Positions 35,797 to 44,968 of a DNA stretch of 64,000 bases are shown piece by piece. The stretch is taken from contig LR134362.1 in the NCBI GenBank assembly GCA_900637275.1, positions 62,001 through 126,000 of the forward strand. The letters are read 5' to 3'. The notes below the pieces were generated by a model. The model made no database searches. It was given only the letters and a program-made list of their open reading frames with translations, and was not told where the DNA came from. Every line of letters begins with the position of its first letter. The first letter of the stretch is position 1. The position numbers and the translations under genes were made by a program. The stretch comes from [Pasteurella] aerogenes (GTDB taxonomy: Bacteria > Pseudomonadota > Gammaproteobacteria > Enterobacterales > Pasteurellaceae).

Positions 35797-36948
35797 ATGT
35801 CATTTTTTACCCCTCAAACCTATTTTCATTTAATGGCAAAACCGAGCAGTTTTCATTGTAATATTCAATGTAAATATTGCTTTTATTTAGAAAAAGAAAA
35901 GGATTTCGGATCGAAAACTCCTTTTATGTCGTTAGAGACACTAAAAAACTATGTGAAAAATTACATTGAAGCCCATGCAAGCGAGCGTGTGGAATTTGCC
36001 TGGCAAGGTGGTGAGCCGACATTATTGGGGTTGGATTTTTTTAAAAGTGCGGTTGCTTTTCAGAGAGAATTTGCAAATGGTAAGCAAATTACTAATGCAT
36101 TTCAAACCAATGGATTAGCCTTAAATCGGTCATGGTTTGAGTTTTTTAAACAACATAGGTTTTTAATTGGATTATCAATTGATGGATTGAGTGCTGTGCA
36201 TAATCGTTATCGTATTTCATCTCATGGTAATCCAACTTTCGATAAAGCTGTTAAGGCATTGCAAGGATTGCAAGAATATCAAATTGATTTTAATACGTTA
36301 ACAGTAGTAAATGATCAAAATTGGCACAAAGGAAAAGAAACCTATTTAGCCTTGAAAGCACTTGGTTCAACTTTTATGCAATTTATTCCAGTAGTGGAGC
36401 GCAAAGCGCGACATTCGGCTGAAACCACAGAATTTTCAGTACCTCCGGAAGGATTTGGGCGTTTTCTATTGGCAGTTTTCAGAGAGTGGCAAAAAGAAGA
36501 CGTTGGACACATTTTTGTACTGGAATTTGACAATTTATTAGGACAATGGTTGGGGTATCCATCTGCCAGTTGTGTGCATCAGCCTACGTGTGGGAAATCG
36601 CTGGTGGTTGAGGCGAATGGTGATGTATATTCTTGCGATCATTTTGTTTATCCGGAATACAAATTGGGTAATTTAAATACAAAACCACTACAACAGCTCG
36701 TATTATCACCACGTCAACAGCAATTTGGTACAGAAAAGTGGACCCAGTTAACTTCTATTTGTCAACGGTGTGAAGTACGACGTTTATGCCATGGCGGTTG
36801 CCCTAAACATCGTTTTATCCCAGTAGCAGGTGAAACCTTTAAGCATAATTATCTATGTGCCTCTTATCGTTATTTTTTTCAACAAACCGCTACAGATTTA
36901 CAGCAAATGAGTGAACAAATCCGCCATACTGGAAATCATGAAAAATAA
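35797..36948 (+). CDS. Anaerobic sulfatase-maturating enzyme (radical SAM)
   Basis: This radical SAM enzyme oxidises the motif Cys of a sulfatase to formylglycine without oxygen. The protein has 383 residues. The radical SAM cysteines are C21-x3-C25-x2-C28 (HCNIQCKYC). A C-terminal SPASM domain with many further cysteines follows (CVHQPTCGKS, YSCDHFV, CQRCEVRRLCHGGCPK, YLCASY), enough for two auxiliary iron-sulfur clusters. Its natural client is the Cys-type sulfatase upstream. The ribosome site is weak (GGGA). An uptake signal lies at 36045-36053, and another follows the gene at 36960-36968. Confidence 0.92.
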   Translation: MSFFTPQTYFHLMAKPSSFHCNIQCKYCFYLEKEKDFGSKTPFMSLETLKNYVKNYIEAHASERVEFAWQGGEPTLLGLDFFKSAVAFQREFANGKQITNAFQTNGLALNRSWFEFFKQHRFLIGLSIDGLSAVHNRYRISSHGNPTFDKAVKALQGLQEYQIDFNTLTVVNDQNWHKGKETYLALKALGSTFMQFIPVVERKARHSAETTEFSVPPEGFGRFLLAVFREWQKEDVGHIFVLEFDNLLGQWLGYPSASCVHQPTCGKSLVVEANGDVYSCDHFVYPEYKLGNLNTKPLQQLVLSPRQQQFGTEKWTQLTSICQRCEVRRLCHGGCPKHRFIPVAGETFKHNYLCASYRYFFQQTATDLQQMSEQIRHTGNHEK

Positions 36949-36974
36949 GCTAAAAAAAGACCGCACTTTTGCTA

Positions 36975-37964
36975 CTATATTTCAATAAATGTTAATGCAC
37001 GTTCAACTACTTCGACACCGGCACCTGATTTATAGGCATTTTCGCTTAAATAACGCCGCCATTGGCGAGCGCCTTTGCAATGCTGGAAGGCGCCGAGCAT
37101 ATGGCGGACGATATGATTTAAATGTACACCTTGTGTGCGCTGTTGCTCGATATAAGGCAACATTTGGCGCACTGCTTGGTGAGGCGTGATTATCGGCAAG
37201 GCCGGATCAAACAGTGCTTGGTCAATATAGCCCAGTAAACTTGGATTTTGATAAGCCTCACGCCCGACCATGACACCATCAACCTGTTGTAAATGTTGCT
37301 GGATTTCTTCTAGGGTTTTAATGCCCCCATTGATGCTGATCCACAGTTGAGGAAAATCCCGTTTAAGTTGATAGACTCTTTCATAATCCAGCGGTGGAAT
37401 TTCGCGATTCTCCTTTGGGCTTAAACCGGAGAGCCAAGCTTTGCGAGCATGAATAATCAATTCTTGGCAGCCGGCTTGCTGTACTTTTTCCACAAATTCA
37501 CAGAGAAATTCATAACTGTCTAAATCATCAATGCCGATACGGGTTTTGACCGTCACGGGAATATCGACGGCACGTTGCATTTGCGCTACACATTGCGCCA
37601 CTAAATCAGCTTTTGCCATTAAACAGGCGCCAAACATACCATTTTGCACACGATCCGACGGGCAGCCGACGTTAAGGTTGATTTCTTGATAGCCGCGTTG
37701 TTGCGCTAAGGTAGCACAATATGCAAGTTGATGTGGATCGCTACCACCTAATTGCAATGCAAGCGGCATTTCTGGCGGCGAGAAATCCAAATGATCGTAT
37801 TTGGCATGGATAATCGCGCCAGTGGTAACCATTTCGGTATAAAGTAAAGCATATTGGCTAAATTGACGATGAAAATAGCGGCAATGACGCGTTGTCCAAT
37901 CTAACATTGGCGCCACGGAAAAGCGTCCGCGATAAAAGTGCGGTGAATTTTGAGCAAGTTTCAT
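36975..37964 (-). CDS. dusA: tRNA-dihydrouridine(20/20a) synthase
   Basis: This flavoenzyme reduces U20 and U20a in tRNA. The protein has 329 residues. The FMN barrel begins at FSVAPMLDWTTRHCR, and the catalytic Cys101 is in NVGCPSDRVQNG. The C-terminal helical domain contains HNHIVRHMLG-like (LNHIVRHMLGAF). Its start overlaps the end of clcA by four bases, so the two are co-translated. An uptake signal in the first codons (37936-37944) encodes part of SPHFYRG. Confidence 0.95.
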   Translation of the reverse strand: MKLAQNSPHFYRGRFSVAPMLDWTTRHCRYFHRQFSQYALLYTEMVTTGAIIHAKYDHLDFSPPEMPLALQLGGSDPHQLAYCATLAQQRGYQEINLNVGCPSDRVQNGMFGACLMAKADLVAQCVAQMQRAVDIPVTVKTRIGIDDLDSYEFLCEFVEKVQQAGCQELIIHARKAWLSGLSPKENREIPPLDYERVYQLKRDFPQLWISINGGIKTLEEIQQHLQQVDGVMVGREAYQNPSLLGYIDQALFDPALPIITPHQAVRQMLPYIEQQRTQGVHLNHIVRHMLGAFQHCKGARQWRRYLSENAYKSGAGVEVVERALTFIEI

Positions 37965-39346
37965 TCTGTTTTATTTTCTTTTTCTTGTTGAGCATCTTCT
38001 TGTACGCGTTGGCGAAAACGAGCAGCGGCAAGATGATAAAAGGGTTTAGGGTTAAATTGTCGAGAAATGATCGAGGCGATAAGGCTGCCGATTAAGAGCC
38101 AAAACAATACCGGTTGGCTGCCGGTCATTTCCATTACCACAACGCTGGCGGTCACTGGCGATTGCGTGGCGCCGGCTAAAAATGCTGCCATGCAAAGTAA
38201 GACTAACAGACGTTGATCCACAATGCCGCCGCTGAGCGACCAAATTTGTACACCGATCCCCGCGCCGGTGGTCAGTGATGGGGTAAAAATCCCGCCGGCG
38301 ATACCGGTCCAGTAGGTGGTTACTGTGGCAAATAATTTGGCGATACCAATTTCCGGCGCGACGGATTGTCCATCTAAAGCACGGGTAACTACTTCGTAAC
38401 CGGTACCGTAGGTTTGTCCTTGGCTATAATATCCTAATGTTGCCAAAACAATACCGAGTAAGAGTGCAATAGAAATCGGATGGCGACGTATCCAACCGCG
38501 GCTAAAGGCGGGAGAGACGCCGGCGATGCCTTTTGCCAATAAGCGGGCAAAAATGCCGCCTAAAATTCCGCAGATAATACCGCAAATGCCCACCCATAAC
38601 ATCATGTAAGGGACAGTGGTTTTGCCTTGATAATGCGGAAAATAAGGATTATTGCCTTCAAGGGCAACCAAAATAAAACCGGCTGCCAATACCCCAAGCA
38701 ACACGCGGCGTTCCCAACGTAACCAAGTGCCGCGACCGAGTTCTTCAATTGCGAAAATCACGCCGGCAAGCGGTGCATTAAAAGCAGCCGCTAATCCGCC
38801 GGCTGCACCGGTTGCCATTAATTCGTTGGCACTAAAACCACTAAATGCTACGCCATGTTTACGACAGAGATTACCCCATGCCAACATTACTGCGGCACCG
38901 ACTTGTACCGACGGTCCTTCTCTACCAACTGAGGCGCCAAATAGCATGGCAAGGAAAGTGAGCGGAATTTTCCATAAAGTTTGCCCGAATGCGACTAAGC
39001 GACTTTTGTTGGCGCTATGGGGGAGGCTTATTGAGGCAATGACTTGTGGGATGCCGCTGCCGGCAACATAAGGCGTAAATTTGGCAGTAAACCAAGCCAA
39101 CGAGGCCAATCCGAATGGTAGGACGAACCATGTTGCTAAAGGATATTGTTTACTCCAGTACGCATTTAATTCTAATCCTAAGTCAGCTAATTTTGCAAAA
39201 CCAAAGGAAAATAATGCGACTAAAGAAGCTCCGATTAAGAGACAAAAAAATTCGGTACTTTTATGCGAAATTCGGTGAGTTTGACGAATTTTTTTATGTA
39301 AAATATAACGGATCTTTCCGGAAAGTCGTTGAGAAATCATGTGCAT
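37961..39346 (-). CDS. clcA: ClC-type H+/Cl- antiporter
   Basis: This inner-membrane exchanger swaps chloride for protons and helps acid resistance. The protein has 461 residues. It shows the chloride-binding GSGIPQV, GREGPSVQ with the gating Glu near residue 143, GIFTPSL, and the internal proton Glu of AIEELGRG near residue 202. Both glutamates are present, so an antiporter rather than a channel is expected. I start at ATG 39346; a nearby ATG at 39340 is also possible, and neither has a strong ribosome site. It is coupled to dusA by a four-base overlap. Confidence 0.9.
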   Translation of the reverse strand: MHMISQRLSGKIRYILHKKIRQTHRISHKSTEFFCLLIGASLVALFSFGFAKLADLGLELNAYWSKQYPLATWFVLPFGLASLAWFTAKFTPYVAGSGIPQVIASISLPHSANKSRLVAFGQTLWKIPLTFLAMLFGASVGREGPSVQVGAAVMLAWGNLCRKHGVAFSGFSANELMATGAAGGLAAAFNAPLAGVIFAIEELGRGTWLRWERRVLLGVLAAGFILVALEGNNPYFPHYQGKTTVPYMMLWVGICGIICGILGGIFARLLAKGIAGVSPAFSRGWIRRHPISIALLLGIVLATLGYYSQGQTYGTGYEVVTRALDGQSVAPEIGIAKLFATVTTYWTGIAGGIFTPSLTTGAGIGVQIWSLSGGIVDQRLLVLLCMAAFLAGATQSPVTASVVVMEMTGSQPVLFWLLIGSLIASIISRQFNPKPFYHLAAARFRQRVQEDAQQEKENKTE

Positions 39347-39541
39347 CAAATAAGGTGGATAAATTTAAACGGGTGAAATTATACCAATAATCTCAATTGA
39401 GTGGCAGTATTGACATTGGGTTTTGGACAAGAAATGTAAAAATCTGCTTTAAGCCATGTGCAGTTTGTGCCACAATGTGGCATCTATTTCACTTTTATAA
39501 AGTGCGGTTAAATTTTAAAAAATATTTGAAGGAATATAAAT

Positions 39542-40651
39542 ATGACACAACAATATCAAATTGATACGCTGCTGGCTCAGGCCGGTAATCGTACTGATGA
39601 GCGTACCGGTGCGGTTTCAACTCCTATTTTTCTTTCTACTGCTTATGGTCATCATGGGGTTGGTGAAAGTACGGGTTTTGACTATACTCGTACCAAAAAT
39701 CCAACACGTTCGGTATTAGAAGATACGATTGCCCAATTAGAAGGAGGGGATCGTGGTTTTGCCTGTGCTTCCGGTATGGCTGCTATTCAATTATTGATGT
39801 CGTTGTTTGCTGCACCAGATGAATGGATTGTGTCAAGTGATGTTTATGGTGGAACCTACCGTTTATTAGATTTTGCGTATAAAAATACCCATGGCGTTAA
39901 GCCGGTTTATGTTAATACTGCTTCGGTAGAGGAGATTGAAAAGGCTATTACGCCGAATACTAAGGCGATTTTTGTAGAAACTCCCTCTAATCCACTCATG
40001 GAAGAATGTGATGTTGATGCCATTTCAGTGATTGCAAAAAAACATAACTTGTTGTTAATTGTGGATAATACATTTTTAACGCCGGTCTTATTCAGACCGA
40101 TGGAACATGGTGCTGATATTGTTATTCACAGTGGCACAAAATACATTGCCGGTCATAATGATGTTTTAGTTGGTTTGATTGTAGCTAAAGGTCAAGAACT
40201 TTGTGATCGTTTATTTTATATTCAAAACGGTGCTGGACCTGTGTTGTCGCCATTTGATGCTTGGTTAACGATTCGTGGAATGAAAACCTTAGCATTACGT
40301 ATGGAGCGCCACGAAAAAAATGCGAAAGAATTGGTTAAATTCTTAAAAGCACAACCGCAAGTAGCAGACGTATTGTATGCCGATAAAGGTGGTATGGTAT
40401 CTTTCCGTTTACAGGAAGAAAAATGGGTTAATCCTTTCTTGAAAGCAATAAAATTAATTACTTTTGCTGAAAGTTTAGGCGGAACAGAAAGTTTTATTAC
40501 CTATCCTGCTACGCAAACCCATATGGATATTCCAGAAGCAGAGCGTATTGCGAGAGGCATTTGCAATCGTTTATTGCGTTTCTCTGTCGGTTTAGAAAAT
40601 GTAGAAGATATTAAAGCAGATTTGGCTCAAGCGTTTGCCCAATTAAAATAA
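39542..40651 (+). CDS. metB: Cystathionine gamma-synthase
   Basis: This PLP enzyme condenses an activated homoserine with cysteine to give cystathionine in methionine synthesis. The protein has 369 residues. The PLP lysine is K200 in IHSGTKYIAGHND, and YTRTKNPTR and SDVYGGTYR are typical. Cystathionine beta-lyases and gamma-lyases share the fold; the length and closeness to H. influenzae MetB favour MetB. An uptake signal lies upstream at 39500-39508. I see no clear MetJ box. Confidence 0.88.
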   Translation: MTQQYQIDTLLAQAGNRTDERTGAVSTPIFLSTAYGHHGVGESTGFDYTRTKNPTRSVLEDTIAQLEGGDRGFACASGMAAIQLLMSLFAAPDEWIVSSDVYGGTYRLLDFAYKNTHGVKPVYVNTASVEEIEKAITPNTKAIFVETPSNPLMEECDVDAISVIAKKHNLLLIVDNTFLTPVLFRPMEHGADIVIHSGTKYIAGHNDVLVGLIVAKGQELCDRLFYIQNGAGPVLSPFDAWLTIRGMKTLALRMERHEKNAKELVKFLKAQPQVADVLYADKGGMVSFRLQEEKWVNPFLKAIKLITFAESLGGTESFITYPATQTHMDIPEAERIARGICNRLLRFSVGLENVEDIKADLAQAFAQLK

Positions 40652-40674
40652 TAGTCAAAAATTAACCGCACTTA

Positions 40675-40683
40675 TGCCAACGC
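40675..40683 (-). repeat. DNA uptake signal sequence downstream of metB
   Basis: This is one complete nine-base uptake signal, in reverse orientation, in the 233-base gap before trxA. A degenerate copy (AAAGCGCGGT) follows at about 40687, and the two could pair as a weak terminator. Confidence 0.7.
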
Positions 40684-40806
40684 AGTTAAAGCGCGGTCAA
40701 TTTGAGCGGACTTTTTGTTTGCAAACTGGTCGGCGCAGTCTAAATTTAGGCTTGCCGATTTTAGATTTTAGCGATTAGAATAATTCGTGTTATTTAATTT
40801 TCAGTG

Positions 40807-40815
40807 TGCTATGAT
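40807..40815 (+). promoter_or_regulatory. Extended -10 promoter of trxA
   Basis: TGCTATGAT is an extended -10 element about 70 bases before the trxA start. No good -35 box is seen, which fits an extended -10 promoter. Confidence 0.5.
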
Positions 40816-40884
40816 GCAAGACACTTGAAATTCACCAAATAGCCCTTATCTTAGGGATATTGTCAACGAATAAGGAAAAAGAAT

Positions 40885-41208
40885 ATGAGTGAAGTATTAC
40901 ATACAGACGATGCAAGCTTTGAATCAGACGTATTAAGATCAGATGTGCCGGTATTATTAGATTTCTGGGCGCCATGGTGTGGACCTTGCCGTATGATTGC
41001 ACCAATTTTAGATGAAGTTGCTGCAGAATTTGGCGGTAAAGTAAAAGTGGTGAAAATTAATATTGATGAAAACCAAGGTACACCGGCGCAATTCGGCGTT
41101 CGTAGCATCCCGACCTTGATGGTGTTTAAAGAAGGTAAAGCAGTGGCGACACAAGTTGGTGCATTACCGAAAAATCAATTAGCTAATTTTGTTAACCAAA
41201 ATATCTAA
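40885..41208 (+). CDS. trxA: Thioredoxin 1
   Basis: This small cytoplasmic disulfide reductant has 107 residues. The redox motif is W-C32-G-P-C35 in LLDFWAPWCGPCRMIAP. The cis-Pro loop is in VRSIPTLMVF. It stands alone with an extended -10 promoter and a UUCG-loop terminator. Confidence 0.96.
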   Translation: MSEVLHTDDASFESDVLRSDVPVLLDFWAPWCGPCRMIAPILDEVAAEFGGKVKVVKINIDENQGTPAQFGVRSIPTLMVFKEGKAVATQVGALPKNQLANFVNQNI

Positions 41209-41221
41209 TTACCCGTAATTA

Positions 41222-41250
41222 AAAAAATCCCACTTCGGTGGGATTTTTTG
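41222..41250 (+). terminator. Terminator of trxA with TTCG tetraloop
   Basis: The stem AATCCCAC / GTGGGATT closes on a TTCG loop (41234-41237), flanked by A and T runs. The remaining part of the 326-base gap to the catalase gene holds an uptake signal (41340-41348) and the catalase promoter. Confidence 0.93.
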
Positions 41251-41428
41251 TTTTTGGAATTTGAAAGTGTAAGAGGATAGATAAACAAGCAAAATTGTTA
41301 TAACAGTCAGTGTGCTAATTAAAAAAATGAATAAAACTGACCGCACTTTTGTGTATATTAAATTATTTTGATAGTTTTAATGATTTAATAATTGTAATTT
41401 AATCGTCAAATTCGATTGAATTGATAGA

Positions 41429-41479
41429 TTGCCTTCATTTTCTTGAAAATACTATAATCAATTATGAGTAGTTACTCAT
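41429..41479 (+). promoter_or_regulatory. Catalase promoter with palindrome at the start site
   Basis: A -35 box TTGCCT (41429-41434) and a perfect -10 box TATAAT (41453-41458) are 18 bases apart. Directly after lies ATGAGTA-GT-TACTCAT (41464-41479), a perfect inverted repeat over the likely start point. A regulator bound there would control catalase; I cannot say which. No clear OxyR pattern was found. Confidence 0.5.
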
Positions 41480-41534
41480 TTGATTTCAGATTGTTAATCC
41501 AAAATCGTAAATACAAGAAAAAAGGGGTAAATTT

Positions 41535-42983
41535 ATGTCAAAATGTCCATTTGATCATCAATCTAAAACATTAACGAATGCCGCGGGTGCGCCGGTTGTA
41601 GATAACGATAATACTATGTCAGCCGGTCCGAAAGGTCCGTTATTGTTACAAGATGTTTGGTTTCAAGAAAAATTAGCGCATTTTGCTCGTGAGCGCATTC
41701 CTGAACGTGTGGTTCATGCTAAAGGCTCTGCCGCGTATGGGACGTTTACGGTGACCAAAGATATTACGCAATATACCAAAGCGGCAGTATTTAAGCCGGG
41801 TGCAAAAACGGAAGTGTTATTGCGTTTTTCAACTGTGGCAGGTGAACGCGGTGCGGCAGATGCGGAACGTGATGTACGTGGTTTTTCTTTAAAATTTTAT
41901 ACTGAAGAAGGTAACTGGGATTTAGTGGGTAATAATACGCCAGTTTTCTTTATTCGTGATCCGCTTAAATTCCCTGATTTTATTCATACACAAAAACGCA
42001 ATCCACAAACAAATCTACGCGATGCCACAGCGGCTTGGGATTTTTGGTCTCGCCATCCTGAATCCATGCATCAAATTATGATTTTATTTAGTGATCGCGG
42101 TATTCCGGCATCATTGCGCCATATGAATGGTTATGGTAGTCATACATATAGTTTTATTAATGCTAACAATGAGCGTTTTTGGGTGAAATTCCATTTCAAA
42201 ACCCAACAAGGGCATCGCTATTTTACCAATGAAGAAGCGGCAAAAGTGATTGGTGAAAACCGCGAATCTAGCCAACAAGATTTATATGAATCTATTGCTA
42301 AGGGGGATTTCCCGCGTTGGAATGTGCAAATCCAAATTATGCCGGAAGCGGATGCGGCGAAACATAATTATGCCTTTGATTTAACCAAAGTATGGCCACA
42401 TAAAGAATATCCGGTTATTGATATTGGTGTGTTGGAGTTAAATCGTAATCCACAAAACTATTTTGCCGAAGTGGAACAAGCCGCATTCGCACCGTCTAAT
42501 ATCGTGCCGGGAATTGGTTTCTCGCCGGATCGTATGCTCCAAGGTCGCTTGTTCTCTTACCAAGATGCACAACGTTATCGTCTCGGGGTAAATCATCATC
42601 AAATTCCGGTTAACGCACCGAAATGTCCATACCATACCACTCACCGCGATGGTGCAATGCGCATGGATAATAATGGTGGGGAACACCCGAATTACGCACC
42701 AAACCGTTTTGATACTTATGTTCCAACACATGATCAGCTTTCATTGCAGTTAGAACGCGAAGCAGCACATTTTGATTTCCGTGAATATGATGAAGATTAT
42801 TACAGCCAACCAGCGGCGTTGTACCATCTTTTCGATGCGAACCAAAAAGCCCGCTTGGCAGGCAACTTTGCCGCAAGTTTAGCGGAAGTTACTGATTCGG
42901 CAGTAGTTGAAAAACAATTGGCACACTTTGAAAAAGTCAGCCCACAACTTGCCGCTGATATTCGCGCAAAATTAGCGAAATAG
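41535..42983 (+). CDS. katA: Monofunctional heme catalase
   Basis: This enzyme breaks down hydrogen peroxide. The protein has 482 residues and belongs to the small-subunit clade. The catalytic His61 is in RVVHAKGSAAYG and the distal Asn in DLVGNNTPVFFIRD. The heme-ligand Tyr is in RLFSYQDAQRYRLG. The H. influenzae homologue is called hktE. The gene has its own promoter and a terminator shared with the convergent glycosyltransferase gene. Confidence 0.95.
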   Translation: MSKCPFDHQSKTLTNAAGAPVVDNDNTMSAGPKGPLLLQDVWFQEKLAHFARERIPERVVHAKGSAAYGTFTVTKDITQYTKAAVFKPGAKTEVLLRFSTVAGERGAADAERDVRGFSLKFYTEEGNWDLVGNNTPVFFIRDPLKFPDFIHTQKRNPQTNLRDATAAWDFWSRHPESMHQIMILFSDRGIPASLRHMNGYGSHTYSFINANNERFWVKFHFKTQQGHRYFTNEEAAKVIGENRESSQQDLYESIAKGDFPRWNVQIQIMPEADAAKHNYAFDLTKVWPHKEYPVIDIGVLELNRNPQNYFAEVEQAAFAPSNIVPGIGFSPDRMLQGRLFSYQDAQRYRLGVNHHQIPVNAPKCPYHTTHRDGAMRMDNNGGEHPNYAPNRFDTYVPTHDQLSLQLEREAAHFDFREYDEDYYSQPAALYHLFDANQKARLAGNFAASLAEVTDSAVVEKQLAHFEKVSPQLAADIRAKLAK

Positions 42984-43011
42984 TGATGTTTACGATGAAT
43001 TAAATAAGAAT

Positions 43012-43039
43012 AAAAATCCTACTAGAAAGTGGGATTTTT
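43012..43039. terminator. Terminator between katA and glycosyltransferase
   Basis: Arms AAAAATCCTACT and AGTGGGATTTTT pair with one T-G wobble around an AGAA loop, with A and T runs on both sides. Confidence 0.85.
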
Positions 43040-43050
43040 ATTACATAGTT

Positions 43051-44085
43051 TTATCTTTTTGTTAGCAACGCCTGATAAGCCTCTTCATATTCTTTGGTCA
43101 TGCGTTCCACGGAAAAATCCATGTTTTGCATATAATCAGTAATATTATTTTGCATGGTTTGCAATTGCTCTGGATTGTCCACCAATTGCTGCAAGAAGGT
43201 TTTGTATGTGGCAACGTCGTTATTTTCAATTAAAAAGCCGGTTTTGCCATGCTGTACAATTTCAGGAATTCCGCCAGTTTTATGGGCTAAGACAGGAACC
43301 TTGTACAAATAACCTTCTAAAATCACAAATCCCATACCTTCCGAATGAGATGGAACCAATTGTAAATCTACTTTTTTTAACACGGAGCCGACGTAAGGAT
43401 TAAAGGGAATGAATTGAATGTTGCTGATGCCTTCGGCTTGTTGTTTTAATTCTGCTTCTAACACACCAGATCCGACGATGTAGAACGTGACTTGTGGAAA
43501 TTGGCGTGCAAGTTCAATAGTTAATGGAAAATTTTTTATTTTCAACAGGTTGCCGATATGTGCTACGCGTAAACCCGGTTTTGACTCAGCGAAGTAACGC
43601 TGTTCAAATTCGTGGTTTTCTTGTAACGGTTTGATACTACCGTAAATGGTGCGCACATTTGCATTTAATGGGCGCATATTATCTGTCACTTGATGGCTGA
43701 CACCGACGACCATATCCACATTTTGATAAGAGCGCGCAGAGGATTTATGGCGAAAAGGCACGCTTATCCGGCGCGTGATCATTGTCGGTTTGCCGGATAA
43801 TCGTTTAAACCAGCTGGCAAAATGCGCACCTTGCCCATCGAGAGCATGAATAATTAATGGCGAGCGAGTAAAAATTAATTTAAGAGCTTGCCAAAGATTG
43901 ACGATTTTTGTTTGCGGGAGGTTTTCTTGTAAGTGCGGTATAAATTTTCCCGATTTTTTACCCAAAAAGTAAGTATCGTAGCCATGGACGTGCTTTATCA
44001 ATTGTGCACTTTGATACTCACCGCCGCCGAAACCTTTTGCCATGTTAATAAATAAAATGGCAGGGCGTTGATTTGCCATAAACAT
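43051..44085 (-). CDS. GT4-family glycosyltransferase, probably LPS
   Basis: This GT-B fold enzyme has 344 residues from ATG 44085. It shows the Gly-rich N-terminal INMAKGFGGGEYQSAQL, VAHIGNLLKIKNFPLTIELA, and the C-terminal EGMGFVILEGYLYKVPVLAHKTGGIPEI donor-binding region in overlapping parts. The ATG overlaps the upstream stop as TAATG, a reinitiation arrangement; ATG 44079 is also possible and has a better-spaced AGAGG. Its partner is a WaaE/LgtF-like transferase, so lipooligosaccharide core or surface glycan assembly is likely. The sugar and acceptor cannot be told. An uptake signal lies at 43931-43939. Confidence 0.83.
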   Translation of the reverse strand: MFMANQRPAILFINMAKGFGGGEYQSAQLIKHVHGYDTYFLGKKSGKFIPHLQENLPQTKIVNLWQALKLIFTRSPLIIHALDGQGAHFASWFKRLSGKPTMITRRISVPFRHKSSARSYQNVDMVVGVSHQVTDNMRPLNANVRTIYGSIKPLQENHEFEQRYFAESKPGLRVAHIGNLLKIKNFPLTIELARQFPQVTFYIVGSGVLEAELKQQAEGISNIQFIPFNPYVGSVLKKVDLQLVPSHSEGMGFVILEGYLYKVPVLAHKTGGIPEIVQHGKTGFLIENNDVATYKTFLQQLVDNPEQLQTMQNNITDYMQNMDFSVERMTKEYEEAYQALLTKR

Positions 44086-44852
44086 TAGCCTCTGTTTTTT
44101 AAATTTAGAATCCATAAATTGGCATATTTGGCGAACACCGAAAATGCCGATAACACCGCGAGAATAAAGCCTTGTTTACCATCAAGAAAACCCGCGCGCA
44201 AAATATACATTCGCACAAAACAACCGAGAGAATGAGTGACGCATTGCGTTACGCTGGTTTTTTTACCTTTAGCGGCTTTTTGTTCTGCCCAAGCTTGGCT
44301 GTAGTGTGCTACTTTGGATAAGTATTGATGCACCGTTTTATAGGTGTAATGATACAAATCACCATCTAATTTTTTGACCGTAGTATTTTGTGGCAGATGA
44401 ACTTTTTCATGCACCAATTCATCGCCATATTGCGCAGATTGTGTTTTATATAGGCGCAACACATAATCCGGATACCAACCAGAATGGCGAATTTGTTTGC
44501 CGAACGCCTCGCTTAAACGACAAATTTGATAGGCGGTATTGTCTAAATTGGCATTGACCGCGGCTTGAATTGATTGGCGCAATTCATCGCTGACTCGTTC
44601 GTCTGCGTCAAGCCACAAGACATAATCACAGGTCACATATTGTTGTGCAATTTGGCGTTGGCGACCAAAACCTTGCCAATCGGTATGTTGATAAAATTTC
44701 GCACCGTATTGCCGGGCAATTTCCGGTGTATTATCCGTACTACCCGAATCCAAAATGATGATTTCGTCCACCCAATCTTTCACCGAATCTAAACATTGTG
44801 CTAATTCGTGTTCTTCGTTTTTGACGATCATCGCCACACTGATGGTTGGCAT
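44085..44852 (-). CDS. GT2 glycosyltransferase, WaaE/LgtF-like
   Basis: This family adds the first beta-linked glucose to heptose I of the LPS inner core in Haemophilus (LgtF) and Klebsiella (WaaE). The protein has 255 residues. It begins ISVAMIVKNEEHELAQCLDS and has the ILDSGSTDNT segment and the DxD motif in LWLDADERV. The motif HSGWYPDYVLRLYK is typical. I start at ATG 44852 with AAGGA upstream; the longer frame adds a segment unlike the family. It is the first gene of a two-gene operon, with an uptake signal upstream at 44923-44931. Confidence 0.88.
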   Translation of the reverse strand: MPTISVAMIVKNEEHELAQCLDSVKDWVDEIIILDSGSTDNTPEIARQYGAKFYQHTDWQGFGRQRQIAQQYVTCDYVLWLDADERVSDELRQSIQAAVNANLDNTAYQICRLSEAFGKQIRHSGWYPDYVLRLYKTQSAQYGDELVHEKVHLPQNTTVKKLDGDLYHYTYKTVHQYLSKVAHYSQAWAEQKAAKGKKTSVTQCVTHSLGCFVRMYILRAGFLDGKQGFILAVLSAFSVFAKYANLWILNLKNRG

Positions 44853-44968
44853 ATTGTTATCCTTATGCAATAAATTTTGCTTAGTGTACCAAATTTGCCA
44901 TGAAAAAAAACAAGAAAAATTGACCGCACTTTGTACCGCAAACACTGAATCAGGTGGATGAAAATGCG

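Noticed and set aside
38652..39071. 139-codon open frame on the plus strand
   Set aside because: It lies opposite clcA, whose conserved ion-pathway motifs are on the minus strand. It has no ribosome site.
41401..41460. OxyR-type tetranucleotide pattern before the catalase gene
   Set aside because: An ATAG and a CTAT occur, but the spacing does not follow the ATAG-N7-CTAT series, so I do not call an OxyR site.
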